Positions 46,101-58,620 of a stretch of 64,000 nt of DNA are shown in pieces. Source of the DNA: Dermatemys mawii. Lineage: Eukaryota > Chordata > Testudines > Dermatemydidae. The notes beneath the pieces were generated by a model. It searched no databases. It saw only the letters and a list, made by a program, of their open reading frames with translations, and had not been told where the DNA came from. The stretch lies in the NCBI GenBank assembly GCA_007922305.1, contig ML677373.1, positions 11,582,127 to 11,646,126 of the forward strand, given 5' to 3'. The position numbers and the translations under genes were made by a program. Numbering within the stretch: position 1 is the first letter of the stretch; the number at the start of each line of letters is the position of its first letter.

Positions 46101-46346
46101 CCAAGGCCTGCTGGCAGCACCTGTGTGGCTGGCTCCAGGAGCTGCCTGCTGGGAGCCTGCAGGCCTCGCTGCTGATGTCCTGCGGTCCCATGGAGATGGC
46201 AGTATCCTGCAAAGTCCTGAAGTTTAAAATTAAATTAACCTTAGAGACGGATACACCCCTCAGCCCCGTGTTCTCGGTGTGTTACCCCCCCCCCCCCACA
46301 ATGCCGAGGCCCAGGAGCAATGGGGCGTTCCACAAGGAATGGGAGG
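43131..46346. other. Intergenic region 3' of QRICH2
   Basis: No gene was recognised. A MIR-like SINE lies at about 44245-44470. A poly-C run is at about 46286-46298. Confidence 0.55.
44245..44470 (+). repeat. MIR-like SINE, nearly full length
   Basis: A tRNA-like head ('gtggataaggcacaagactg', 'caggttcaagtcttacctctgcc') is followed by 'gtgtgaccttgggtgg', 'ccttctgtaaaag' and a 'taaagcaccatgagactcc' tail. Confidence 0.75.
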
Positions 46347-47026
46347 CAGGGCCAGCTCTAAGCACCAGCAAAGAAAGCACGTACTTGGGGCAGCACATTT
46401 CCAGGGGCGGCATTCCAGCACCAGCCATCATAGGCGCCGACTCCATGGGTGCTCTGGGGCTGGAGCACCCATGGGGGAATATTGGTGAGTGCAGAGCACC
46501 CTCCGGCAGCTCCCTGCATACACCCTACCCCAGCTCACCTCTGCCTGCTTCCCTGAGCACGACGCTGCTCCGCTTCTCCCCCCTCCCTCCCAGGCTTGCT
46601 GCAAAACAGCTGTTTCACGTGGTGAGCCTGGAAGGGAGGGGGGAGAAGCAGAGCAGCGGCATGCTCAGGGGAGGAGGTGGCTGTGGAGCGGAGATGAGCT
46701 GGGAGTGGTTCCTTTGCCCCCCACTCCTGTGGCCTTCCCTGTGTCACCCCATCCCAGCTCACCTCCGCTCCGCCTGCTCCCCTGAGTGTGCCGCTGCTCT
46801 GCTTCTCCCCACTCTCTCTCAGGCTTGCCGCGCAAAACAGCAGGAGGGGAAACGTGGCATGCCCGGGGGAGGACACAGGGCTGGGGATTTGGGGAAGGGG
46901 TTGGAATGGGGCAAGGAAGGGGCGGAATTGGGGCAGGGCTAGGTGTGGAAGAGGCATGGAACAAAAAGCAGGGAGCAGCCAAAAGACTTTTTCCTTGGGG
47001 CGGCAAAAAACCTAGAGCCGGCCCTG
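46347..47026. mobile_element. hAT-like element carrying a second nested family
   Basis: CAGGGCCAGCTCTA (46347-46360) and TAGAGCCGGCCCTG (47013-47026) are inverted ends with one mismatch. The flanks ATGGGAGG and ATGTGAAG match at six of eight positions, a plausible aged 8-bp target duplication. From about 46430 the interior starts ATAGGCGCCGACTCC, the family seen intact at 6059-6478, so one element is nested in the other. G-rich repeats keep frames open without meaning. Confidence 0.75.
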
Positions 47027-48143
47027 ATGTGAAGGAGGAATTCTTTATGGCCGCCTCTGCTCCAGCACTCTGGTGGATCTCTGGAGAGTAGGGATCCATC
47101 ATCACTGTCTTCCCCTGGCCTGCCCCTGTCCCCAGGCCTCACTGTGCACACTGTCTTTACAACCACCACAAACCCTGTTCTTCCCCCTCCCCTCCACATG
47201 CATTCAGAGGTTGCAGGACTGCACTAGTACTGCTGCATCTGGGGCTCTCCAGGCCTTCTGTGGAAGGGGCAGGATTTACTCCCGAGAGAGCTAATTCTGA
47301 TGCTAATTCCATCGAGTCCCAGCTCTGCCCAGCTGGTGCCACGACTGCCCGCTGCGCATGCGGCACCATCACTGACGTGGGCGAGAGCATCTGAGAGCAG
47401 AACCGCAGCACAGCTGTGACGGGCGGCGGGGATCCGAGAGCACCGTTTTGGCCCGTGCTTGGAAAGGGACAAACACCTCACTGCACCCCAGGTGTGGGAA
47501 ACAGCCTGATGTCCAGCCACTCTCGTCTGCCTGTAGAGCCACTGAACATGGGCTCTGGCCTTTGGAAACCAGCAACTTTGGACATATGGACGGGCTATTA
47601 AGATATTCCCTCCCGCCTCTGTTGAATGATTCCCCAGGACGAGGGAGAACCTTTTGAAACAGACTAGTTTTGAGCAATATTTGCCTGACCTGCCTTTCCT
47701 GGGCTTGTCAAAGGAATCGTGACTTCTTAGTCATCATTAACCACGTCAGAAGCGGTGGATTTATTTACTTCAATAGCATTGTATGGAGCCTAACTAGTCA
47801 TTGCCGTGAGCTGTGCCTGCTTATGCCATTGGTAAACTGCTCCTCATATGTTTGTTCAAAACAACTGAGGATCATTTTATTGTCCTTGGAGTGAAGGGGG
47901 AGGACGCGAACACTTCTGATGTGATGTGCTGCTCAAGTAGGTGTGTTCTAATTCACTCTGATTTGTACAGCTCCCCCGTTAATTCACTCATTTGCGCTTC
48001 CTCCTCGCCTCTAAGATGCAAATTTCTCATCTGAAAGAGAATGCAACACATACCGGCTGCACCTACAGTTTCCACTATGTGCTTCCTGTCTTGGCTGCTC
48101 CCAGTGATGGGATTAAGCATTTTAGCCAATCTTAGAGTGATCG
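47027..48143. other. Intergenic, nothing recognised
   Basis: About 1.1 kb in which I see neither a gene nor a confident repeat. Confidence 0.45.
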
Positions 48144-49563
48144 CTTAGGACTTGTCTACACTATGGATGCTAGAGCGGCACAGCACCATAATGTAGACAC
48201 TTGCTTCACGAACAGAAGGGGTTTCCCCATCTGTAGTTAATCCACCTCCAGCAACAGGCAGTAGCTTGGTCAATGCTGTGACAGGTTGGGTCACAGAAAC
48301 CCCCTTGGGACTGCCACTTAATGTGCTGAGACTACCACGTTGTCTATTTTCCCTGGCAAGTGGAGACTTCAGTACCCCATCTTGTTGAGCCAGACACACT
48401 GGCGTGCTGCAACACAGACCCAGTTCTGAACCATGTCCCCCAAAAGCTGCAGGCTTAACTGAAAACAGCTTAAGAAGTGCTCCTGTCTCCAGCACCCAGA
48501 TACCCAGTTCTCAATGGGGTCCAAACCCCAAATAAATCCGTTTTATTGTGTATAAAGCTTATACAGGGTAAATTCATAAATTGTTCATCCTCTGTAACAC
48601 CAATAGAGGGAGATGCACAGCTGTTAGGTCCCCCAGGTATTAATACTTGCTCTGTGTTAATTAATAAGCAAAAGGTGATTTTATTAAATATAAAAAGTAG
48701 GATTTAAGTGGTTCCAAGTAATAATAGACAGAACAAAGTAAATTACCAAGCAAAATAAAACAAAAACATGCAAGTCTAAGCCTAATACAGTAGGAAACTA
48801 AATGCAGGTAAATCTCGCCCTCACAAATGTTCCAATCAGCTTCTTTCACAGACTAGACTCCTTTCTAATCTGGGCCCAATCCTTTGCCCTGATACAGTCC
48901 TTGTTTCAGCTCAGGTGATAGGTAGGGGATTAATCATGACTGCAGCCCTCTTTGTTCTGTTCCACCCCCTTATATAGCTTAGACACAAGGTGGGAATCTT
49001 TTGTCTCTTTGGGTCCCCACCCCTCCTAAATGGAAAAGCACCAGGTTTAAGGTGGATTCCAGTACCAGGTGATATAGTTACATGTCCTGTGAGACCCTAA
49101 GCCTTCATTCTTCCTAGTCTGACTCACAGGAAGGTCTGCAAGCAAACAGAGCCATCCACAGTCAATTGTACTAGTTGATCCATCAAGATTCTAAACCACT
49201 ATTAATAGCTCACATTTTGCATAACTACAATAGAACCTGAGAGTTCTATTTTACATTCCTAGTTTCAGATACAAGAACGATACATTTATACAAATAGGAT
49301 GACCACACTCAGTAGATTATAAACTTTGTAATGATACCTTACAAGAGACCTTTTGCGTGAAGCATCCAGTTTCATTATATTCACACTTATTAGCATATTT
49401 TCATAAAATCATATGGAGTGCAACATCACAGGTGTGACCAGCTGTGTCTATACCGTGGCTCAGGTTGGCTGAACTGCATCTTTCAGGGTTCGAATTTTTC
49501 ACACTCATGAGCAAAGTAGCTAGGTTGACCTAAGTTTTCAGTGCTGACCAGCCCAGGCCTTAG
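48144..49563. mobile_element. hAT-like MITE split by an LTR-like insertion
   Basis: The left piece (48144-48276) begins CTTAGGACTTGTCTACAC and includes 'ccccatctgtagttaatccacctcc'. The right piece (49431-49563) includes 'gggttcgaatttttcacactcatgagcaaagtagctaggttgacctaag' and ends GGCCTTAG. The outer ends are inverted relatives, and together the pieces make a normal turtle-type MITE of about 265 bp. Confidence 0.7.
48277..49430. mobile_element. LTR-like insertion, 1154 bp
   Basis: It starts TGTGACAGGTTGGGTCACAG and ends GCAACATCACA, giving short inverted TGTGA/TCACA termini with TG...CA borders. It interrupts the MITE at 48144-49563. It contains AATAAA near 48531 and no coding frame, which fits a solo long terminal repeat. 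A clean target duplication was not seen: a TGTGAC is repeated at each border, but that would require non-TG...CA ends. It is a retroelement remnant with no protein-coding part. Confidence 0.6.
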
Positions 49564-50379
49564 ACTGGCTGTCAGTATCCAGGACTTGCAAGCAAACAGA
49601 ACATTAGTTACTTCTATAGATATCTATAGCCAAAGATACACAGGCCTTAATGCTGGTCCCTTTGAAATCAGGAAGAATTTGGCATCAAATCTCTGGAATC
49701 AGGATTGGGCCAGGGTCTCTGTTTAGTTGGGGGTGCACACCTGTTTATAACTCAATTGTCCAATTCCCTGAAACTAGTCAGTTGCAAATGTGCAAGCACC
49801 TGGCCCCGACTGCAGTCAAAGGCAGGAAGGTTTTCCAGACTTGTCTCTTCAGCCTGGCCTGACCCCATGCACTGTTTATTATCAACCTAGATGTGTTGCC
49901 TACAAAATAATACACCAGCAATAAAGCAAATTCTAGGAGTCTGAACACCAGCAGGGCCTCAAGCTGGCTCCCAGTTCTGCATGCCCACACTTGCGTTTGC
50001 ATTTTTTGTGTATTAATGCTCATGTGTTCAGGTGGTGGAATTTTTGTTTAAGTTCTTTTTCCATGTATTCAGTGGGGTTTGACCATGCAATTTGCTCTCG
50101 ATGGAGTCTGTTGCATGGAGGCTGGTGCACAAAGAGATGGTGTGGGGGGGGATTGTATGAAGAAAGTTGTGTATGCCCATGTGCAGACTGGCGCTTGAAA
50201 GGCAGGGTTAAAATGCTTTAGAAATTATAATACTTAGCAGAGGGAGAGGCACTGGATCTCAATTCACATTCGCAGAAAAATATCAGATTTGCTTTGCAGA
50301 GGTACAAATATGCAGAGAATTTTTAAGCAGGATGGATATTTAAAGATGTTGCCCTCCCCACACACCCTGCAGTGTGTGG

Positions 50380-50410
<31 letters not shown>

Positions 50411-52040
50411 AATTCATCCTTCCCTTTTGTACTATTGTAGCACCATTGAAATCAACAGGAGTAACCCCGTTGATGAATTGAGACCCTCCCGTCTGTAACA
50501 TGCCAGCGTGGATGGATATCAGCCATGTGGCACTGCAGTAATTAATCTCTGAACTGCCCTGGGATTTTTTGCTACAGTTGCATTTTGTTTTGGTCCTGTA
50601 AATACACCCAGAGGCAGGAATAGGGGAGCGAATTCTAGTTTCAGATGAAGAAGAAAGTACACAGCCCAGGTGGCTATAAATGGAAAGCACAGGTGCTGCT
50701 GATTGACAAACCAACTTCCAGACCCTTCACGAAACCTTTGAAAGAACACGGGCCTGGATTTCACCAGCAGCAGTGGGAGACGGGCGCCTGAATGCCCGAG
50801 GCCTCCCTTGCGGAATCCCAGGCTGTCTGCCCCGAACGATGTTCGTGGAGGTTTTGGATTGGAAGAGGGAGGGAGCCCTTCTGAGCAGAGCTATGCAAGA
50901 GAGGCCTTGTTGGGGTGCTAACCAGGGCTGGTCGAGGAATCCCTGGCATTGCTATGTGGAGGGGACCTCAAGGAATTCCTGTTGTACGTTCTGGCCATAG
51001 GTACCCAGGAATTTTCCATCAGACCACAGGCAATTTCACCAGTTTGCCAGATTCATCCTTGGGCGAATCCCAGCCCATGCCTGCTGCTTCACATTCAGCT
51101 GTTCCTACTCTAAAGCCCAGTGTTGCCACTGGGTTAGCGCACACCCGACTTGCCTAAGAGATGGGCAGCACAGGACAGCAGGGTTCAGCCGTGAGGCTCA
51201 GAGGTAAGGTAAGAGACAAGAGCCTGGAGTACCGGTCATGAGAGCCTAAAATCCCTGAGCTGATGCTCAGAGCAGGGGCTGGGAAACAGTGCTCCAGCGG
51301 CCATGGCAGAGTGAATTGGACTGCAGACCTTTTCCATGGGAGCCCCAGGGCACGGCCTGGCTCTTGACTAGCCCTTCTAATAATCCTGTCCTAGAATTAA
51401 AGCAACTCAAAGCAGTTGCTTTGATGTGATGCTTTAAAAGGCAACAGGTGTGCAGGTGTCGTCATGGCTAGTGCTGGAATACTGCGGAAACTTGGGCATA
51501 TTTTGCCATTCCTGAAGCTGCTCTGAGAAGTTAATTTTCAAACCACTAGCACTGGAGACGCCTTGCACTTTACGGAGGCACATTTTTCTCGAATACTTTT
51601 TCTCTGTTGTTTTGAAATGGTCTGTCTGAACTGGTTGAGGTGGGTAATTCCCTGCTGAAACGACTGCTCCTGAGACCACATGGGATCCTAACCCCACTGT
51701 TTGCCAACTTAATCAGCACTGAAGCCCCATGGCTCCCCCATCCAGACCAGTTCTACCAGACCCAGAACTCAGCCGGGATGTCCGGTGATAAGGAACAACT
51801 CCAAAGCACTAACAATGAAGCGGGGCAAAAATCTTAAATTAAACCTAAACCCAGGTGCCGCTTGCCTGGTTTCTTGTTTTATTATAGAACCCAACTGGGC
51901 CCAGATACCCACAAACCTAAAGCTGGATAAACTGGGCAGAGTGCTCTGTGAGGCCTGGCCTTGATGCTTCTGCTGGTGAAAGAAAGAAAATGCCATCAAC
52001 TCTGTGTGCTCCGCGCAGGAGTAAAACTCCTCCCTGGAAA
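49564..52040. other. Intergenic, few features
   Basis: No gene was recognised. It contains a CA microsatellite at 50381-50410. The remainder is unassigned. Confidence 0.45.
50383..50410. repeat. CA dinucleotide microsatellite
   Basis: About 14 uninterrupted CA units. Confidence 0.95.
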
Positions 52041-52140
52041 TCAGCTGCTCCTCCTACTGGAATTTACACATGCACAGGCTGAAGCCTGGGTTAAGGGCTG
52101 CAGCCTGTACATGTGTAAATTCCAGTAGGAGGCGCTGAAA
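52041..52140. other. Near-perfect hairpin of unknown nature
   Basis: The left arm from 52051 (CTCCTACTGGAATTTACACA, then TGCACAGGCTGAAGCC) pairs with the right arm ending 52131 (GGCTGCAGCCTGTACATGTG, then TAAATTCCAGTAGGAG). About 36 bp pair with two mismatches (C/A and A/G) around a loop of about 9 nt. Weaker pairing extends outward (TCAGC with GCTGA). It could be a microRNA-type precursor or a small palindromic MITE; the sequence alone does not decide. Confidence 0.6.
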
Positions 52141-55084
52141 CAGCAGGAGACTATCACTGCCCATCCTCGCAGCTTCGCTGTTGCTTTCTAAACTGCTGGC
52201 AGTTACTGAACAGGTGGTTGGCTATTGGGAACGGCTGGGCCTAGGTCTGGAACAAAGCTGGTTTCCCGCGGTTTCAGCCTGAATCCAGGCAAAAGATGAG
52301 GGTTTCAGCTGAGTTTTTTGGGGGGAGCTGGATGGGGAGGGAAATTTGTTTTATAGAAACTGTAAACTTTGGTAGCTTCTGTCAGAGAAGGTGAATTGTC
52401 CTGAAGTTTTATCACTTACCCCAAAGGCTGGTGCAATTCTGATCTGTCAACCCTTTATTTCGTCTTTGCCTCTTACAAAACACCCCATGCTGCCCCCCCA
52501 CCCCAACTGAAAGCCGAAGCTTTGCTAGCTTGGAACGGAAAATAGGGCTTATCTTTCTTTGCTTCTGACCAAGAATCCTGGGTTGTGGCAGCCAATGCAA
52601 CAGTAACCAACAGCCCAGCGTCAGCAGCCTCGTTGCAACATGGTTTCCTGTCTTCAGAAAAAGAAACTAACCCCCTACTCTGGGGAGGGCATGAGGTTGG
52701 ATTTCTAGTTTCCCTTGCTCTTGCTATCACTTTGCAGCTCCTCCCGCTCACCCTTTCCAAGCTCCCTTTGCCACAAATTGCCAACTGCCTCCTCCCTGCT
52801 TCATTTCAGAAGAGCTCTGGAGTGAGCTGAGGCTACTGCAACACTCCAGCTGGGAATTCCCTGTTACCATTGGAAAGGCAGCCACAGGGCAACCATAGCC
52901 ACTCTGAGTAACACATGGCGGGGGGCTTTTGCCACCCTCTTTAGGTGAAGACTCAGTACCAGAATGGAGATAGACAGTGGCAATAGCTGTAATATGCTGT
53001 CTTCAGATGGGACATCCAACCTAGCTTAGCCCATCTGGGACCCATTCTCCTTTCCCTAGGAAGCGGGCTGATAGCCCCAGCATCCTGTCAGCTGTAAATT
53101 GGGGTGATTACATCCCCCCCACCAGTTTCAGCAAACAGAAATAGGGGTCTGTTTGTTTTTGCTCTAAACCACCATGAACCTGCAGCTGCCGTCCACCTAG
53201 AGGTGGCTGCATTTCAGTGGTGGGCTGTTATATCTCTGTGTGTGGGGCGGGGTGAGGGCGGGAGGTTATAAATGCATAGAGACATGCACACACTAGAAGA
53301 GGCCTAAGGTGCAAAGTTCAAATCTGAATGTAGTGCCAACCTCCTCCGACACTTGGGGATGATAATAGGTCAAGAGACTCGGGTAGATCCATTCCCTTTG
53401 GCATCTTCCCCCTCCACCCCATTGTGAACTCTGTTGGCAGGGACTGCCTGTTACTTGGCTCTACAGCTAACCCTGATTCCATCTACTAAGCCTGGTCCAG
53501 TCCCGTTGTTCCATAGTCTGTGTCTCCATGGGACTGCCAGCAAGAGAAGGGATCGGAGGAAAACCGCTTCTGAGCAGGACTCTGATTGCTCCCCACCCTG
53601 TCTCGCTCTGTGCTAATCCTGCCCACCCCAGAGGAGTTCGGAGTGCGAAGCCTAGGCCAAGCTCCCCTCCCACTGCAGAACCGCATTTGACAGAGGCCGT
53701 TCCCAGCCCCAAAGCACTGACTGGCTGCTGGTTGAGAGGCGCTTAGGGCAGGCCGTTTACAGGAACAATTTGTTGACTGGCAGTAGGGCTCCTCATCCTC
53801 CCACGACAAAGCTTCCAGCTTCGAGCTCGGTATTAGATGTTGCCGCAAGAACGGATGTGTGTGTTTGGGTACGTAGGCGGGGGGTGCGTGGGAAGGTAAG
53901 GAGTGAAGTGGAGTGGATGGCGGGGGTGTTCTGGGGCATGTCAGAGAGGCGAGTGCATGTTATGATGCAAGTAGGGTGAGTGTGAATGAGCGGAGGTGAG
54001 TAGGACCCAGACAAGTGGGCACCTGGGGGGCTTCAGACCCCCTAGCCCTGCAGGGACTGCATTCATAAACGAATCCCTGCAGTTGGGAGAGAAGCTCGTT
54101 TAGCTCACTTGAGTAAACGTGGACACATTTAGTTGTGGGCCTAAGGGACTATTGCATAGCTGGTGTTTTTGAACTCCTGGGCCCCTTTCCCACTGCAGGA
54201 AGTGGTCTGTGCCCCTGTAGGGTGTTTGGGTGAGCGTGGGGGTGAGCAGAGGCTGGGGGGTGAGGAGGCGGGGGAGCATGGGTTAGCATGTGCGTGTACA
54301 GTGGGATGTGTGTGTAAGTGCCAGGGGATTTTACTGGGCTGGGGGACAGTGCAGAAGGGCTCAGGCTGCCGAGGCTGACGTGGGTGCTGAGCTCCGTCTC
54401 TGCAGCGCTCGGGAATGCAGCTGGTCCTGCCTGAGCCCAGCGGGAAGCACCAAGCGGATACTGCCTGAGTTCCTCAGCCTAGCCAGGCACAGCGAGCACA
54501 GAGCGGCTGGGCCCGTCACAACTCCCCAGGCTTCTAAAGTGAGCCGACTTCTGGGGAGAAAGTGGTAGTGTGGACGGACTGAGATCATCCAGCCACAGCC
54601 CAGCTCCACCCCCACCCTTCCCCCTCAGCGTTCCCGAGGGCTGACTCTTGGTGTGCAGTGATAGCTCAGCTCCCAGGCCGTTCCAGCCTTGGCCTCTCTT
54701 TGAATCCCTCCAAAGGCTCCCCTGGCTCTGGCTCTGTTGCATCACACATAAGCTGCTTGTCTTCTCTTTCCAAGGCCCTTCAGCCTGTCCCCACCCTACC
54801 TCCCATCTCCCGTTCACCCATCGAGATGACGCCCAAGGATGTCTGCCTCCAGCTCCCACTTGTTTAATTTTCAAACACGCACCTGTGTGCTTTCCCCCAT
54901 GCACCTCTGCAAAGCCACCCCTGCTCCTCCTGCAAATCCCTCCTTCAAATTCTCCTTTGCTTTGGAACCTACCAAAAAAACCCGACGGCGGTTAGACTGC
55001 TAATGGCACTGTTATCGCTCCCCATCACGCTGACCAGTTCAGTCTCACTGGTCACTTGTACGCTCAAGTCTGTCTGTATCCATC
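52141..55084. other. Intergenic, nothing recognised
   Basis: No gene signature on either strand. Several GT/GC-rich patches, for example 53860-54020, keep frames open. Confidence 0.45.
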
Positions 55085-55240
55085 TGGTGTCTCTTGTCCT
55101 ATACTTAGATTGTAAGGACCTTGGGGCAGGAACTAGATTTTGGGTCTGGGTTTGTACAGCACCTAGCACAGTGAGCCCTGCTCCTAGACTAGGGCTCCTA
55201 GACACTGTTGCAGTGCAAATAATGCTAGGTGCACTGCACT
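55085..55240 (-). repeat. Old amniote-type dispersed repeat, antisense copy
   Basis: The order 'agattgtaaggaccttggggcaggaac', 'gtttgtacagcacctagcacagtg', 'ctagggctcctagacactgttgcagtgcaaataat' is the reverse of the motif at 28195-28325. Confidence 0.65.
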
Positions 55241-55284
55241 CGGGGGAGTCAGTCATTTGGCTTCGCAGAAGCAGACCCCAGGCT

Positions 55285-55555
55285 GTGGACAGGGGTGGCT
55301 CCAGGCACCAGCACACCACGTGCGTGCCTGGGGTGGCAAGCCGCGGAGGCCAGCCAGCCGGTAGCTGTTAGGGCGGCAGTCAGGCGGTGTTTCTGAGGGG
55401 GGTCCGCCTGTTCCATGGATTCGGCAGCAATTTGGTGGCAATCCCACAGATTCGGCAGCGATTCGACAGTGGGTAAGCTGAAGCCCCGGGACCCCCGGAC
55501 CGACCACAGAAACAGCCCCAATGCCGCTTCATTGCCGCGCTTGGAGCAGAAGCAC
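55285..55555. mobile_element. GC-rich turtle-type repeat fragment
   Basis: ACAGGGGTGGCTCCAGGCAC and 'gtgcctggggtggcaagccgcggagg' are followed by two related copies of 'gattcggcagc(a/g)att'. The wording is close to the element at 46347, suggesting a related non-autonomous DNA transposon. Confidence 0.55.
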
Positions 55556-56358
55556 ACGCAGAGCTGCCCCTGGCTATGGACCCCTTACACCAGGCAGGAC
55601 CTGCTGGTTTCAGCTGCTTGCAGACTTTTAAGCAAATGTTCGGTTTTTTTAAAAAAACACCATGATCACTGCTGGGGACTGTGCTGTGTTGAAAACCTGG
55701 CTCCTTAGCTAATTCCTACCGTCAGCTGGTGGGCAGCAGGATACAAAGGAGTCCGGAGGGGAGGTGGGGGGAAGAGTGTGATTCTATTTCACGGAAGCCT
55801 TGTAAAGCCAGGGCAGCTGGGGCTGCAGTAAAACCCCGTCACCTGCCCAGCAAAACATTCACAGGCGCCAGGCCGGGCAGTGGTGGGTGGTGTGAAGAGG
55901 TAGGCCTTGCTCTGGCAGCTCCCCAGAGTCCCAAACAGAGGGTGGGAATAACCAGCAAGTGTTAAGTGAGTACAGCAGAGTGGGTGGGGAAAGAGGGGCA
56001 GCCCCTTCCCGCCCCCCCGGGGGATATCCCCTGTGCCCCAGCTGTATGTGACTCTCCTGGCTGCAGTCCCCAGGGCTACTCGTCCTTCTGCGAAAGGCAA
56101 AGCACCTGCTGGCTTCGCTTTCCCCTCCCTGCCAAACGCTAAAAGGTCACAATCATCTCAACTTCCTCTTTCTCCGAAATCCAAGATTATCGCAGCGCGC
56201 GGAACAGAAACAGCCTGGGAGTGACGGCTGCACAAAATGAGGCCGGCCCCACAGCTGGAGGCTGGTCTGCTGCATTACAACATAAACAATCACACCCACT
56301 CACCCCCCGCCCCCACACACACGCCCCCCCCAGCCCATGCGGATGAGCTAATGCTGCG

Positions 56359-56584
56359 CCTTGTCTACATGAGACAGTTGCACCAGTGTCATGTAAACGG
56401 ATTGTTAAACCAGTGTAAAGGGCATTCAGAGTGCAGTACAGGAGAGGTTGATTTTCAGTTTAGGGGACGAGGTTTAAGTGACCTAGTCCAAATTGGTATG
56501 GAAATAAGACTGTTTGCTAGCAATCTGGCAGTGTAAATTCATATCTTCAGCTGTATAGGTGCAGCTTTCCCATGCAGACAAGTC
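56359..56584. mobile_element. hAT-like MITE
   Basis: The left end CCTTGTCTACATGAGACAGT and right end 'tttcccatgcagacaagtc' are imperfect inverted relatives. Internal 'gcaccagtg' and 'aaaccagtgtaaag' motifs are typical of this family. Confidence 0.65.
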
Positions 56585-57001
56585 TTCAACACACAAACAT
56601 ACACATTCCTACTCCCAGCCTCCCACTTGTGCTCTCGCTCTCTCACACACACACACTCACACAATGCATCCTCTCGCCCACACAGTCACACGTGGCCTCC
56701 ACACCCATGCTGTAGCCCGGAACCACCCAAAGTCATATATGTGCACAGGAACCAGCCGACAACACTCCTTCAAAACACCGTGCGCTCCTTCCAACTGTCG
56801 CCACGTCTCCCTCAAACATGCACTAAGCCACCTCCATGCTAAGCGGCCTATCGTTGCTGATACCCCCCCACTGGCATCCTCCCTCTGAGCCCCACTCCTG
56901 AGAATGCCGCATACCAATACTCTTCAACATGCCACCCTCAGATCCCAGGCATGTGAGCTGCTCTCTGTCCTCAGCCCCCCTCAACCCCCCCCACTTCCCA
57001 T

Positions 57002-57021
57002 CCCCCCCCCCCCCCCCCCCC
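57002..57021. repeat. C homopolymer run
   Basis: About 20 consecutive C in a C-rich stretch. Length is likely uncertain in the assembly. Confidence 0.9.
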
Positions 57022-57802
57022 GCGTGGCTACCAACCGGCTGAGCCAGGGCCAATCTCCCTTTGGAGCCTCTTCAGCCCAACTGGGCTGCTCCTTCATGGC
57101 CCGGGTGTTGCTGGAGTGGAACCAGTGTGTGTGTTGGGTGGCCATGGGACGCTATCCCCAGTGAGGGCTGGTGAAACATGCCTGTGACCAAGGGAGCGAC
57201 AGGGAGCTGGGAAGCAAGGCCTAGTGAGACCCATGGCCCGGTGGTGGGAAGCCACAGCTGAGTGGCTGAAGCTGGTGGCTCTCAGGTTTCTGGGCTGGAA
57301 GGGGCCACCCCAGGTAGGTTTCATTTTCTTCTCTCCTCAGGCAGGCTGTGTGATGGCTTCTGGGGCCGCCATGCGAGGCAGCGTGGGTGGAGAGTGGAGC
57401 AGAGGACTCTTCGAGGACATGCTAAGTGCCCTGTATTCCCCAGCCCGTGCGTCTGCGAGCCCAGGTCCTCTTCAGCCCCACAGCAGGGACAGGACAGAGA
57501 GGTCAGCTGAGCTCTGAGCACCGATGGACAGTTTTTCAGTGCTCTGTCAGTGACTCGCCTCTCCCCCTCTCCGGAGTGCCTGACGGGACTGGATCAGAGG
57601 CTGCTAAAGCTACAGGAAGCCAAGAGGCCTTGGGGAGGGGCTGCGGAGCCATGTGAGCAGTGGCATAAGCAAACCCCAGGGTGTCATCTCAGAACAGGTC
57701 AAGCCACACAAAAGCGGTCCAGAAATCAGAAGGGCCTAAGTGCTCATTTCTAATCCCCAGAAGCGCAGGGGATGATTTTTGGCTTAGAGCCACCCCACGT
57801 CC

Positions 57803-58620
57803 CTCTAGAATAGGGGTGAGCAAACTACAGCCAGCGAGCCACATCCGGCCCATGGGTCCGTCCTGCCTGGCCCCTAAGCTCCTGGCCAGAGAGGATCTCT
57901 GCGGCCCCTCCCCAACTATTCCTCCCTCCTCCACAGTCTCAGCACACCACGCGGGTAGCACTGCAGTGACATGGCTGGCTCCGGCGGCGCTGCGTTCTTC
58001 TGCAGGGCAGCGTGTCAAGCTCTGGCAGGCTGCGCGATTGCTAGATGTGCTGCTCTGAGCATCATGGGGTAAGGGGGCTGGGTGCTTGGATAAGGGGCAG
58101 GGGTTCTGGGGGGCAGTCAGCAAAGGACAGGGAGCAGGGGGCAGTTGGATGGGGCGAAGGTTCTGGCAGGGGTGGTGGTCAGGGGACAGGGGGTTGGATA
58201 AACGTGGGATCCCGGGGGTCTGCCATGGACGGGCGTGTGGCTAGGGTTCGGGGCAGTTAGGGGACAGGGAGCAGTGGAAGTTGGGTGCGGTCCTGGGGGG
58301 ACAGCTAGGGTGGGGGAGTCTCGGGAGGGGGCAGTCAGGGGTCAAGAAGCAAAGGGGTTTAGCTAGGGGGTGAGTCCTGGGGTGTATGTGGTTGGGGGGT
58401 GGTCTCTGGAGGGGGTGGTGAGGAGACAAGCATCAGGGGTGTTGGATGGGTTGGGAAGTCTGAGGGGGCAGTCAAGGCATGGGAAGTGGGAGGGGGCTGG
58501 ATGGGGGGGTGGGGCCAGACTGTTTGAGGAGGCACCACGTTCCCTACCCGTCTCTCCGCACAATTTTGCAACCCTGATGTGGCCCTTGGGCCAAAAAGTT
58601 TGCCCACCCCTGCTCTAGAA
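57803..58620. mobile_element. hAT (Charlie-like) element with perfect 8-bp target duplication
   Basis: CTCTAGAA at 57803-57810 and 58613-58620 brackets an 802-bp element (57811-58612). It starts TAGGGGTGAGCAAACTACAG and ends AAGTTTGCCCACCCCTG, inverted ends with two differences. The interior from about 58070 to 58520 is a G-rich imperfect tandem array (units like 'ggggcagtt' and 'tggatgggg'). No transposase frame; non-autonomous. Confidence 0.88.

Noticed and set aside
46067..46942. 291-codon open frame on the plus strand
   Set aside because: It runs across the nested hAT elements at 46347-47026, is Ser/Pro/Gly-rich from composition, and shows no family signal.
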